Shown one piece after another: positions 1 to 7,526 of a stretch of DNA of 26,415 nt. Positions within the stretch are counted from its first letter, which is position 1. Every line of letters begins with the position of its first letter. Both the position numbers and the translations under genes were made by a program. The stretch is taken from assembly GCA_020633895.1 (NCBI GenBank), contig JACKCT010000023.1, forward strand, positions 1-26,415, written 5' to 3'. The notes below the pieces were generated by a model. It made no database searches, was not told the origin of the DNA, and saw nothing but the letters and a program-made list of their open reading frames with translations. The DNA comes from Deltaproteobacteria bacterium. Its GTDB lineage: Bacteria > Lernaellota > Lernaellaia > JACKCT01.

Positions 1-1
1 G

Positions 2-232
2 GCGCTGGACGGCGTGGCGGCGCGGGAGATTGATAGGTGCGAATGGCCCGCCTCGGGACGTGGATTCGATAAATGGCAGATGCGGATTTATGAAATCCCC
101 AACGGTGAGTCGCAAGACACGATGCGCCTGGAACTTCGACCGCCCGAAGGGATCGATTTTGAGAATATTGCGCTCTACGCCCGGCGGACGCGTATGCCTT
201 GTCCGTATGAACCGGTAGCCGGGGGCGAATAG
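2..232 (+). CDS. C-terminal fragment of an unknown protein (5' end outside window)
   Basis: The reading frame is open from the first complete codon to a TAG stop, giving the last 76 residues of a protein whose start lies upstream. The fragment is mildly acidic, with no membrane segment, and ends in a short Gly-rich tail after a Cys-Pro-Tyr motif. I recognise no family. A GTG at position 14 could serve as a start, but no ribosome site precedes it and the frame stays open above it, so a truncated gene is more likely. It converges with the minus-strand gene ending at 253. Confidence 0.5.
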   Translation, partial: ALDGVAAREIDRCEWPASGRGFDKWQMRIYEIPNGESQDTMRLELRPPEGIDFENIALYARRTRMPCPYEPVAGGE

Positions 233-252
233 GAAAGCGGAAAGCGGCGGCG

Positions 253-987
253 TTATTCGTCGGCGGGTTTGTCCGAGGGAGACGGCGACGGAGAAGGCGC
301 GGGGGGCGTGGTCCCTTCCGCCGTGGGCGCGGCGTCGGATTCGGTGTCGTCGACCATGTACGGCAGCTCAATGCGCTGTTCTTCGTCGACCTCGACGGTG
401 CATTCCTTCATTTTCTTACAACGCATCTTCAAGCATTTGTCGTAGGCTAGGCTGATCTTATCCTCGGCGCAAAACTTGCGACACTCCGTGACGCACTCCG
501 CCGGTTTCATGTCGTTGATGATTTCGCATTTGATCGCCGCCGGGCAGAGTCGCGCGCAGAAAGCGAAGCACTCTTCGCCGTGCGCCGGATCCTTGACCTT
601 GTAGTTGTCCGCTCCGCCCTCGGGCGGGGCCTCTTCGTGCATCGGGGCGGGATTCATGGGTGCCTGCCCCGGCAGCGGCGGCGCGGCGTTTAACCCGCTC
701 GGATCGGCGTCGGGAATGCCGGGAGCCGGGCCGGGGCCGTCTTCGGGGATTCCCGGCGCGGGACCGGTGGCGGTTTCGCCCGTGGGCGGCGGAGGGGCGC
801 CCTGCTCCGGCGCGGCCACTCCCGGAGAACCCGGAGCGGCTGTTCCGGCGGCGCCGGGATTCGATCCGGCGGTCGGAGAGCCTTCCGGACTGACGCACGC
901 GACACCGACCGCCAACATCAACGCGGCGAAGGCGAGAAATATCGCCGTCTTCGTTCGGCGGCTCATCGTGGTCCGGAAGCGAATCAT
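253..987 (-). CDS. Secreted Pro/Gly-rich protein with a ten-cysteine C-terminal domain (probable lipoprotein)
   Basis: The product of 244 aa has a basic N-terminus, a hydrophobic segment (residues 15-30) and a cysteine at 31 within Gly-Val-Ala-Cys, an imperfect lipobox, so it is probably a lipoprotein or otherwise exported. Residues about 32-135 are a Pro/Gly/Ala-rich, disordered-looking stretch in which Gly-Pro-Ala-Pro-Gly-Ile-Pro occurs twice. The following domain holds ten cysteines in clusters CX3CX3CX5C, CX3CX3C and CX4CX5C, an even number that suggests disulfides in the envelope. The tail is acidic, then Ser/Pro-rich. No family is recognised. The start is uncertain: ATG at 987 or at 966 (Met8). 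Neither has a strong ribosome site, and the later one still leaves a good signal sequence. It diverges from the FGE-fold gene at 1097. Confidence 0.75.
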   Translation of the reverse strand: MIRFRTTMSRRTKTAIFLAFAALMLAVGVACVSPEGSPTAGSNPGAAGTAAPGSPGVAAPEQGAPPPPTGETATGPAPGIPEDGPGPAPGIPDADPSGLNAAPPLPGQAPMNPAPMHEEAPPEGGADNYKVKDPAHGEECFAFCARLCPAAIKCEIINDMKPAECVTECRKFCAEDKISLAYDKCLKMRCKKMKECTVEVDEEQRIELPYMVDDTESDAAPTAEGTTPPAPSPSPSPSDKPADE

Positions 988-1014
988 CGGCGCATTTTCA
1001 GGAATCTCCCCGCG

Positions 1015-1043
1015 TTGTCAATTCGCGGCCGATCCGCGACAAT
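1015..1043 (+). promoter_or_regulatory. Candidate sigma-70 promoter with a dyad in its spacer
   Basis: TTGTCA (1015-1020), a 17-base spacer and GACAAT (1038-1043) lie 54 bases before the start at 1097. The spacer holds the inverted repeat CGCGG-CCGAT-CCGCG (1024-1038). This would be the main promoter for the plus-strand run 1097-8241. Match to consensus is moderate, so this is a prediction. Confidence 0.4.
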
Positions 1044-1096
1044 GCCCGTCACGTCCAGGGTTTTAAACGCCTTTCGACTTTCCTTCGAGGAGCGCG

Positions 1097-1909
1097 ATGC
1101 GCTATCTGGCGCTCTATGCCGTCTTCGCCGTGCTGAGCCTCGCCGGTGTGGTGCAACAGTGGCGACAGGCCGTCCCGCCGACATACGACGCGTCGAACGC
1201 GCCGGTTGTAACGCCGACGGTGCGAGACGACGGCATGGTCCTTGTCCCGGCGGGGCCGTTTGTCATGGGATCCGAGATGGCGTCCGACCAGTTGCCGGTG
1301 CGTCGGATTTGGTTGCCGGAGTTTTGGATCGACCGGACTGAAGTGACCGCCGGGGCGTACGAACAATTCCGTCAGGCCAAAAATCTCCCCGAGCCCGGAC
1401 CGCCCCTTTGGCGTGACGGCGAATTGATCGCCGAGTTTGCCGAACACCCCGCCTACCCGATCTCCTGGGCCCGGGCCGACGAATATTGCCGCGCGATGGG
1501 CAAGCGTCTTCCGACCGAAGCGGAATGGGAAAAGGCCGCGCGAGGTCCGGACGAGCGTCTCTTCCCCTGGGGAAACGATTGGAACAACCGAATGGCCAAC
1601 AACTCGGATATCAACATCGACCGCGATATTCGATCCCGGCCCGTGGGGTCGTTCCCGGAAGGCGCCAGTCCTTACGGCGTGCTGGATATGGCCGGAAATG
1701 TCGCCGAGTGGGTGAAGGATATCTACGAGCCGGACGCCTACTCCCGCTCGCGCCTGGTCTTTCGACCGCCTTGGGAACCGGCGCCCCACGTCCTGCGCGG
1801 CGGATCCTTCGCCGGCAATCAATTCACCCTTTCCGCCGCCCATCGCAGCCATGGCGACATCGACCCCGAGGCCGCCAACATGGGCTTTCGCTGCGCGAGT
1901 GATCGCTGA
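1097..1909 (+). CDS. FGE/sulfatase-modifying-factor fold protein lacking the catalytic cysteines
   Basis: A 270-aa protein with an N-terminal hydrophobic segment (about residues 3-18) that could be a signal anchor, then an FGE-sulfatase (SUMF1/PvdO/EgtB-type) domain from about residue 45. Family marks are clear: Val-Pro-Ala-Gly-Pro-Phe-Val-Met-Gly, KRLPTEAEWEKAARG, FPWGN, GVLDMAGNVAEW, LRGGSF and a final MGFRC. True formylglycine-generating enzymes carry two cysteines shortly after the RGGSF motif. Here that segment (FAGNQFTLSAAHR) has none, so sulfatase activation is unlikely, and a structural or other role as in SUMF2-like paralogues fits better. The ATG has GAGGAG just upstream. The next gene follows two bases after the stop, so the two are likely translated together. 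Confidence 0.85.
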   Translation: MRYLALYAVFAVLSLAGVVQQWRQAVPPTYDASNAPVVTPTVRDDGMVLVPAGPFVMGSEMASDQLPVRRIWLPEFWIDRTEVTAGAYEQFRQAKNLPEPGPPLWRDGELIAEFAEHPAYPISWARADEYCRAMGKRLPTEAEWEKAARGPDERLFPWGNDWNNRMANNSDINIDRDIRSRPVGSFPEGASPYGVLDMAGNVAEWVKDIYEPDAYSRSRLVFRPPWEPAPHVLRGGSFAGNQFTLSAAHRSHGDIDPEAANMGFRCASDR

Positions 1910-1911
1910 CA

Positions 1912-3639
1912 ATGGGGACCTGGACGCGCCACGACAAACTCATGGCCGCACTCGCGGCGGCTTATGCCGTGATTTGCATGGCCGCGAATTTGATGTGGCA
2001 TGACGTCCCCTGGGGCCAGGAACGGGACGGATATTTTCTCGTCGGCACCGCCACCGAAGAGCTGACGCTGGCCACGCACCCCCTCGGGTTCATTCTGCCT
2101 CTGAAGGTCTTGACGGCGGCCACCGGCAACGCGTTCCGCTCGGCTCAATTTTTAGCGGCGATATTCTCCGCGTTATTCCTTTTCGCGTCGTATAAATGCG
2201 TGCAGCGAATTTTCGCTTCGGATCGCGTCGCCATGGGAAGCGCCGTCGCCGCCCTCGCGATGCATCCCCTCTTGCTGATGAGCCTGCTGGGCACGTCCGA
2301 CGTGCTGGCCAACCTCCTGACGATCACAACGCTCGCCGTGGCCATTCCTCTCGTCGAACACGCCGATACGCGGCGCCTGGCCATGGTCGGCGTCCTGGCG
2401 GGCCTCGTCTTCGCCACGAAATTCACCGGACTTTTCGCCGTCATCGCCTTGGCGTTTGCGCTGCTGGTGTCACCGAGAGACGGCGGACGGCGCCTTCGCG
2501 ATGCGGCGCTAGTCGTCGGTATGTTTTTCGCCACCGTCGCGGCCTTCGCCGTAGTCACCAAAGTTTTGGCCATCCGGTCGGCGGACGCGGTCGGATGGCG
2601 CGTCAACAGCCTGGAAACGGCGCTGAATCTTCTATTTCACATCAACCTCATCCCCGCCGTGGATTTCGCCCGCGACGGCGTCGCCGGTTCGTTGATTCCC
2701 CTGATCCCCATGATGGCGTTTCGCTTCCTCGTCGGCCCGATCGAGTGGACAATCGAGCTGCTGCGAATGTACACACCCATTCCTTTCCTCGCCTTATTCT
2801 TCGCCTGGCGTTGGAGTCGGGACGAGGCGCGTCGTCGCCGGACGTTCGTGCTGATTTTCGCGACGGCGTTTGTCGTTCAATGCTTCTATTGCACCTTTGC
2901 CTACGACGACATCAGCCGCTATTTGCTCTGGCTGTTCCCCCTCGCCATGGGCGCGTTTTTCCGGACACTGGGCGTTCTCATCGACCGGGAAAAGACGGAA
3001 CGCCGCGCCATTGTCCGAGCCACGGCCTTCGTCGTCGCCGCGATTTTCCTCTTCGCCGTCGGGGGACGCGCTTGGACGAATTTACGTCGCGAAGCACTCT
3101 TTGAAGATTGGACGACGCAGGGCGACCGGCCCCATGTGCCGCGATCGGCGTTCGAGGAAGCCGCCCGGGTGATCCGCGGCGAAATGGAAATCCAAGGCCG
3201 GGTCGCCGCGACCAACCCGACCTACGGTCTGGCCGACCCGAACCTCGTCTATTACAGTTGGTTCTTCGAAGGCACCCGCATCTATCTGCACACCAATTTC
3301 GTGAAGGGCGTGGAGTATTTCCACGAGAGCCTGCGCCGCTTCCTGTGCCATACCACGGCGAAAACGCTTCTGTACGACCCCGGCGACACCAGTCTGCAAA
3401 TCCGCTGGGAGGGATATCGGGAAGACGCCGGGGATCTGAGCCGGTTCGCGCCGCCGTACCTGATCCCCGCTCGGCAGGTCGGGCCGCTGGAAATCTACCG
3501 GGTTGTGCCCGACGTCTGCGAAATTTCCTTGCCGAATCCCGAGGACGAGCCGGGCGTTCCACCACCGCCTCCACCGGGTGAAGCCCCGCCGCCGCCGCCC
3601 GACGACGAACCGGACCCGCCGCCGGAAAACATCTCGTAA
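1912..3639 (+). CDS. Polytopic membrane glycosyltransferase, PMT/ArnT-like (GT-C fold)
   Basis: A 575-aa integral membrane protein with roughly ten hydrophobic helices over residues 10-400, then a soluble C-terminal domain. An acidic first loop (Gln-Glu-Arg-Asp-Gly-Tyr-Phe near residue 40), a Thr-His-Pro-Leu motif after it, and Arg-Tyr-Leu-Leu-Trp-Leu-Phe-Pro late in the membrane part resemble the PMT_2/ArnT group, which transfers sugars from lipid-linked donors to proteins or lipids on the outer face of the membrane. After residue 405 comes a globular domain ending in a run of Pro clusters mixed with Asp and Glu (about residues 545-575). Starting two bases after the FGE-fold gene implies the two are made together. 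The substrate is unknown; nonulosonate or other glycan transfer is an inference from neighbours. Confidence 0.8.
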   Translation: MGTWTRHDKLMAALAAAYAVICMAANLMWHDVPWGQERDGYFLVGTATEELTLATHPLGFILPLKVLTAATGNAFRSAQFLAAIFSALFLFASYKCVQRIFASDRVAMGSAVAALAMHPLLLMSLLGTSDVLANLLTITTLAVAIPLVEHADTRRLAMVGVLAGLVFATKFTGLFAVIALAFALLVSPRDGGRRLRDAALVVGMFFATVAAFAVVTKVLAIRSADAVGWRVNSLETALNLLFHINLIPAVDFARDGVAGSLIPLIPMMAFRFLVGPIEWTIELLRMYTPIPFLALFFAWRWSRDEARRRRTFVLIFATAFVVQCFYCTFAYDDISRYLLWLFPLAMGAFFRTLGVLIDREKTERRAIVRATAFVVAAIFLFAVGGRAWTNLRREALFEDWTTQGDRPHVPRSAFEEAARVIRGEMEIQGRVAATNPTYGLADPNLVYYSWFFEGTRIYLHTNFVKGVEYFHESLRRFLCHTTAKTLLYDPGDTSLQIRWEGYREDAGDLSRFAPPYLIPARQVGPLEIYRVVPDVCEISLPNPEDEPGVPPPPPPGEAPPPPPDDEPDPPPENIS

Positions 3640-3683
3640 GATATTCAGGGACTTAGCCCGTCCGCCCGATATACAGACACGAA

Positions 3684-3708
3684 GCCCCGCATCGTCTTTT
3701 CGCGGGGC
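3684..3708 (+). other. Intergenic hairpin ahead of the PIG-L gene
   Basis: GCCCCGC (3684-3690) and GCGGGGC (3702-3708) form a perfect 7-bp stem with an 11-base loop, in the 84-base gap before the start at 3724. There is no T-run after it, so it is not a standard terminator. It may stabilise mRNA or attenuate transcription between the glycosyltransferase and the sugar-tailoring genes. Confidence 0.4.
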
Positions 3709-3723
3709 GAAGGGTGACGGGAA

Positions 3724-4437
3724 ATGTCCGAGAAAACAGGAAAAAGGTTGCTGGTCGTAGCCGCCCACCCGGACGATGAAATTCTGGGCTGCGGCGGCAC
3801 CGTGGCGGTGCGCGTGGACCAGGGCTGGACAGCCCATCTGATGATCGTGGCCTCGGGAATCGCCGGTCGCTTCGCCGACCCGTCCGCCCACCAGGAAGAA
3901 TTCGCCGAACAGCGCGTCGCGTTGGAGCACAACGCCCGTCGCGCGGCCTCGACCGTGGGCTTTTCGACGACGCGCTTTTTGAATCTGGCCGACAACCGTC
4001 TGGACACCGTCCCACGCCAGAACATCGCCCACGCCATCGACAGCCTCATCGACGAAGTGCGCCCCGACACGATCTACACGCACCATCCCGGCGACTACAA
4101 CTGGGACCACGGCGTCGTCTTCGACGCGGTCATGATGGCCGCCCGCCACAGCCCCGGCGAGTTCGCGCCGACGGAGCTGTACACCTTCGAGGTGGGTTCC
4201 TCCACCGAGCGGGCCGCGCCTTTCGCGAATCGGGCTTTCCTGCCCAACACCTACGTTGACATCAGCGCCGGCATCGAACGCAAAAAGGCGGCGATGCAGA
4301 TCTACGAGAGCGAGTACCGGCCCTACCCCCACCCCCGCAGTGTCGAGGGTTTGGAATATTCGGCGCGAAAGCGCGGATTGGATGTGGGACTGGAATACGC
4401 CGAAGCCTTCTGCCTGATCCGACGGGTGGAGCGCTAG
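3724..4437 (+). CDS. PIG-L/LmbE-family N-acetyl-sugar deacetylase
   Basis: A 237-aa cytoplasmic protein of normal family length. The zinc motif Ala-His-Pro-Asp-Asp-Glu is at residues 14-19, and the second metal and catalytic motif His-His-Pro-Gly-Asp-Tyr-Asn-Trp-Asp-His is at 120-129. Both are intact, so it should be an active zinc-dependent hydrolase removing acetyl from an N-acetylamino sugar or a related amide. The formyltransferase-fold gene begins eight bases after its stop, and an acetyltransferase-NeuB fusion follows. It could therefore free an amine that is re-acylated by a neighbour. The substrate (UDP-sugar, nonulosonate or precursor) cannot be read from the sequence. Confidence 0.88.
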   Translation: MSEKTGKRLLVVAAHPDDEILGCGGTVAVRVDQGWTAHLMIVASGIAGRFADPSAHQEEFAEQRVALEHNARRAASTVGFSTTRFLNLADNRLDTVPRQNIAHAIDSLIDEVRPDTIYTHHPGDYNWDHGVVFDAVMMAARHSPGEFAPTELYTFEVGSSTERAAPFANRAFLPNTYVDISAGIERKKAAMQIYESEYRPYPHPRSVEGLEYSARKRGLDVGLEYAEAFCLIRRVER

Positions 4438-4445
4438 GAGAACGC

Positions 4446-5111
4446 ATGGCCCGGGTCATCGTCATCGGCGGCATCGAGAGCACCTACCGCAACGCGCAGG
4501 TTCTGCACGACCTGGGCGAGGACATCGTCATGTTCTACACCCGGGGCGAGCACTCCCCCGGCTGGGAAGGCGTGGCGATGATTGACGAGAGTCTTTACCC
4601 CTTTGCCTCCCGGGTGCCGAAGACCATCGTCCAAGGCAATATCAACGATCACGTCGACGAGATGCGCGCGCTGACCCCGGATGTCATCTACTCCCTGGGC
4701 TGGCAGCAGATCTATCGCAAGCGGCTTTTGGAGACGGCGCCGGTCATCGGCATTCACGAATCCCTGCTGCCCGAGGGCGCCGGGGCGGTGCCGATCGCCA
4801 ACGCGATCCTGCACGGCCAGGAAAAGACCGGCATCACGCTGTTCGAGTTGGACGGCGGCATGGACACCGGCCCGATCATCGCCCAACTCGTCGGCCGGCT
4901 CGATCCCCGCGTCGCCGACGCCACCGCTCTGTACAACGAAGCGATGGATCTGGAAGCCCGGATCCTTCGCATGTACGTCCCCCATATCAACGACGGGACC
5001 GCGCCTCGCATCCCCCAGGATTTCACGCGACGCACCGAATACGGCAAGGTCGATTGGAACGCCTGGCCCGCCGACGTGGTCGCCCGCGCAAAGGTCTATC
5101 CCTATGCCTAA
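4446..5111 (+). CDS. Formyltransferase-fold protein (sugar N-formyltransferase-like)
   Basis: A 221-aa protein with the N-terminal domain of the methionyl-tRNA/GAR formyltransferase superfamily and a short C-terminus. It is much shorter than methionyl-tRNA formyltransferase (about 310 aa), which argues for a small-molecule acceptor. The folate-site region is GIHESLLPEG (102-111) and later GGMDTGPII (from about 137). Against the usual catalytic trio Asn-His-Asp, His104 and Asp140 are present at the correct spacing but the Asn position is Gly102. I believe some formyltransferase-fold proteins of nonulosonate clusters share this change, so activity is open. Reading of the next gene starts inside this one, with an 8-base overlap. 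Confidence 0.82.
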   Translation: MARVIVIGGIESTYRNAQVLHDLGEDIVMFYTRGEHSPGWEGVAMIDESLYPFASRVPKTIVQGNINDHVDEMRALTPDVIYSLGWQQIYRKRLLETAPVIGIHESLLPEGAGAVPIANAILHGQEKTGITLFELDGGMDTGPIIAQLVGRLDPRVADATALYNEAMDLEARILRMYVPHINDGTAPRIPQDFTRRTEYGKVDWNAWPADVVARAKVYPYA

Positions 5112-6813
5112 CTCCACGCACAATCCCGCGCCGGAAATCAGCTTCGAAATCGCCCGCCCCATCGAAATGCATGCCCGCCGGGTGATGATCTGGCGCAACG
5201 ACCCGGACACGCTGCGCAATTTCTACCACCACGATCCCAAGTCGTGGGAATCGTTTTGGGACGAGTATCGCCGTGTCTATTTCGTCGACCCGTCGCTGCC
5301 GCCGGTGTTCGCCTGGGCAAACGGCAAGCCGGTGGCGTTCGTGCGTTTCGCGCGTCGGGAGGCGACATCGGCCCGCCGCCGGGCGTGCGACGTCTCCATC
5401 AACCTACGCCCCGATATGCGCGGCCAGGGCCTTGGCGGCGGCGTCCTGACGAAGATGCAGGATTTCCTTCGCGGCCTGGGCATCGACGAGATCCACGCCG
5501 AGGTGCGTCTGGGCAATGTGGCGTCCCAGCGGGCGTTCGAACGGGCGGGATTTCGCGGCATGGGCGAGGACGACCACCTGGTCGACGCGTCGGGCGAGGT
5601 CTGCCGGATCGTGCGTTTCGTGCGCCATATGACGCCGACGCACTGGGACTCGGGCGGCGTGTACGTCATCGCCGAGGCCGGGTCCAACTGGCGCATGGGC
5701 ACGCCGGAGCGCGACCTGGCCATGGCCAAGGCCTTGATCGACGTCGCCGTCGCCGCCGGAGCCGACGCGGTTAAATTTCAGACTTACCGTCCCGAGACGG
5801 TCTATGTCCCCAACGCCGGGCAGAGCGATTACCTGGCCGAGGCCGGCATCAAACAGGACATCCGAAAAATCTTCGCCGATCTGGCGATGCCTTACGAAAT
5901 GATTCCCGAACTGGCCGATTACTGCGCCAAACAACACATCGATTTCATGTCCACGCCCTTCTCTCCGGCGGACTTCGCGGCGATCGATCCCCACGTCACG
6001 TCACACAAAATCGCGTCGTACGAAATCAGCCATGTGCGCTTGATCGAGGCGATCGCCGATAGCGGCAAGCCGACGATCATGTCCACCGGCGCCAGCGCCC
6101 ACGCCGACATCCGATGGGCCGTGGACACTTTCCGCGAACGCAGCGCCGCGCCCCTCTGCCTGATGCAGTGCACCGCCAAGTACCCCGCGCCGATCGACTC
6201 GATGAACCTGGCCGTCCTGCCCGAACTGGCCCGCCGCTACGGCGTGGCCGTCGGCTTGTCGGATCACAGCCGCTCGCCGATCACCGCGCCCGTGTCGGCA
6301 GCGGCGCTGGGGGCGTCGGTCATCGAAAAGCACTTCACCCTCGACAATCGCCTGCCCGGCCCCGACCACGCCTTTGCCCTCACCCCCGAGGAACTCTCCG
6401 ACATGATCACGGCCGTGCGCGAGGCGGAGATGATGCGCGGCTCCGGGCTCAAGGTGGTGCATCAAGCCGAAAGCGAGCTGGCGAAGTTCGCCCGCCGAGG
6501 CCTCCAGGCCACGCAGCCCATCGCCGCCGGCGACCTGCTGATGGAAGGACGCAACATCGACATTCTGCGCCCGGGGCAGCGGTCCCTGGGCGCCCACCCG
6601 AGGCACCTGCCCGTCATCGAAGGACGCGTCGCGACGCGGGATATCGCCCTGGGAGACGGAGTGCGTTTGGAGGATACGGCCATGGAGTCGTCCATGTCCG
6701 GCGGAAGCACCGACACGGGAGCCGGGTCGGAAACTTTTTTGAAGAATCAACACGAAAAACATGGTATTAAGTTACCGAAATTGAATGGATTCGCCACTAT
6801 CATCGACTTGTAA
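5104..6813 (+). CDS. GNAT N-acetyltransferase fused to NeuB-type nonulosonate synthase
   Basis: A 569-aa fusion. Residues about 12-175 are a GNAT domain with the acetyl-CoA loop Arg-Gly-Gln-Gly-Leu-Gly-Gly (106-112) and Asn-Val-Ala-Ser-Gln-Arg-Ala-Phe downstream, resembling PseH-type sugar acetyltransferases. Residues about 186-460 are a NeuB/PseI/LegI synthase barrel (YVIAEAGSN, AVKFQTY, STPFSP, MSTGAS, LMQCTAKYP, VGLSDHS, IEKHFTLD), which condenses phosphoenolpyruvate with an amino hexose to give a nine-carbon 2-keto acid. Residues about 464-526 are the SAF domain normally found at the NeuB C-terminus. A further 43 residues, Ser/Gly-rich then Lys-rich, have no counterpart I know. I chose ATG 5104 because upstream codons in this frame lie within the preceding gene. 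Confidence 0.9.
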   Translation: MPNSTHNPAPEISFEIARPIEMHARRVMIWRNDPDTLRNFYHHDPKSWESFWDEYRRVYFVDPSLPPVFAWANGKPVAFVRFARREATSARRRACDVSINLRPDMRGQGLGGGVLTKMQDFLRGLGIDEIHAEVRLGNVASQRAFERAGFRGMGEDDHLVDASGEVCRIVRFVRHMTPTHWDSGGVYVIAEAGSNWRMGTPERDLAMAKALIDVAVAAGADAVKFQTYRPETVYVPNAGQSDYLAEAGIKQDIRKIFADLAMPYEMIPELADYCAKQHIDFMSTPFSPADFAAIDPHVTSHKIASYEISHVRLIEAIADSGKPTIMSTGASAHADIRWAVDTFRERSAAPLCLMQCTAKYPAPIDSMNLAVLPELARRYGVAVGLSDHSRSPITAPVSAAALGASVIEKHFTLDNRLPGPDHAFALTPEELSDMITAVREAEMMRGSGLKVVHQAESELAKFARRGLQATQPIAAGDLLMEGRNIDILRPGQRSLGAHPRHLPVIEGRVATRDIALGDGVRLEDTAMESSMSGGSTDTGAGSETFLKNQHEKHGIKLPKLNGFATIIDL

Positions 6814-6863
6814 AATGTTTTTGCGAGTTGGTGATCGGCTTTTTGATGATGGGAGCGGTCGTC

Positions 6864-7526
6864 ATGCGTTATAAGGCGCTGTTGCTCGACCTTGACGGAA
6901 CCCTCGCCGACAGCCTGCCGGTGATGTACGAATCCTACCAGACCTTCCTGGCCCACCATCGGGCCTGCGGCACGATCGCCGAATTTACCGAACTCAACGG
7001 CCCCGCCCTGCCCGAAGTGGTCGCGACGCTGCGTTTTCGCTACGGCCTGCGCGGCGATACTTCCAATCTGATCAGCGAATACGCCGGGATCATCCTGGAA
7101 CGCTACGCCACGCATGTGGAGCCCAACGTCGGGGCGCGGGAACTGCTGGAAGCCGCCCGTAAGGCGCGCGTTCCCGTCGCGCTGGTCACTTCCGCGGTGG
7201 GAAAGCACGCCCTGGCCTTCCTGCGGCACCACCATCTGCGCGACTACTTTGACTGCATGGTGACCGGCGAGGACGTCGCTCGATCCAAACCCGATCCCGC
7301 CATCTACAAGCTCGCCCTCAAACGCTTGCAAATCGAGCCAAAGGACGCTTTAACCGTGGAAGATTCACGAAACGGTTTGCTGGCCGCGCTGGCCGCCGGT
7401 ATGCGTCCTGTGGCCTACGGCGCGCGCGCAAACGATCTCGAGCCCGACCCGGAAGGCGTCTTGATGCGCATCTCGCATCTGGCCGACGTGGTGGGGCTGA
7501 TCGAAGGGCGCCTTGATGCCGCATGA
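6864..7526 (+). CDS. HAD-superfamily phosphatase (subfamily IA, beta-phosphoglucomutase-like)
   Basis: A 220-aa cytoplasmic hydrolase. Motif I is Asp-Leu-Asp-Gly-Thr (nucleophile Asp9, acid/base Asp11), motif II the Thr-Ser after Val-Ala-Leu-Val, motif III the Lys of SKPDPAIY, and motif IV VEDSRNG. A helical cap sits between motifs I and II, as in the PGMB/Gph group. ATG 6864 is preferred over earlier in-frame Met codons because GGGAG sits eight bases before it. The gene overlaps the Nudix gene by 11 bases. Among nonulosonate genes it may dephosphorylate a sugar phosphate, as Neu5Ac-9-phosphate phosphatase does, but the family is too broad to fix a substrate. Confidence 0.82.
   Translation: MRYKALLLDLDGTLADSLPVMYESYQTFLAHHRACGTIAEFTELNGPALPEVVATLRFRYGLRGDTSNLISEYAGIILERYATHVEPNVGARELLEAARKARVPVALVTSAVGKHALAFLRHHHLRDYFDCMVTGEDVARSKPDPAIYKLALKRLQIEPKDALTVEDSRNGLLAALAAGMRPVAYGARANDLEPDPEGVLMRISHLADVVGLIEGRLDAA

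Noticed and set aside
4681-5103. N-terminal extension of the GNAT-NeuB frame
   Set aside because: The extension lies wholly within the formyltransferase gene and has shadow composition; ATG 5104 with a short overlap fits the operon.
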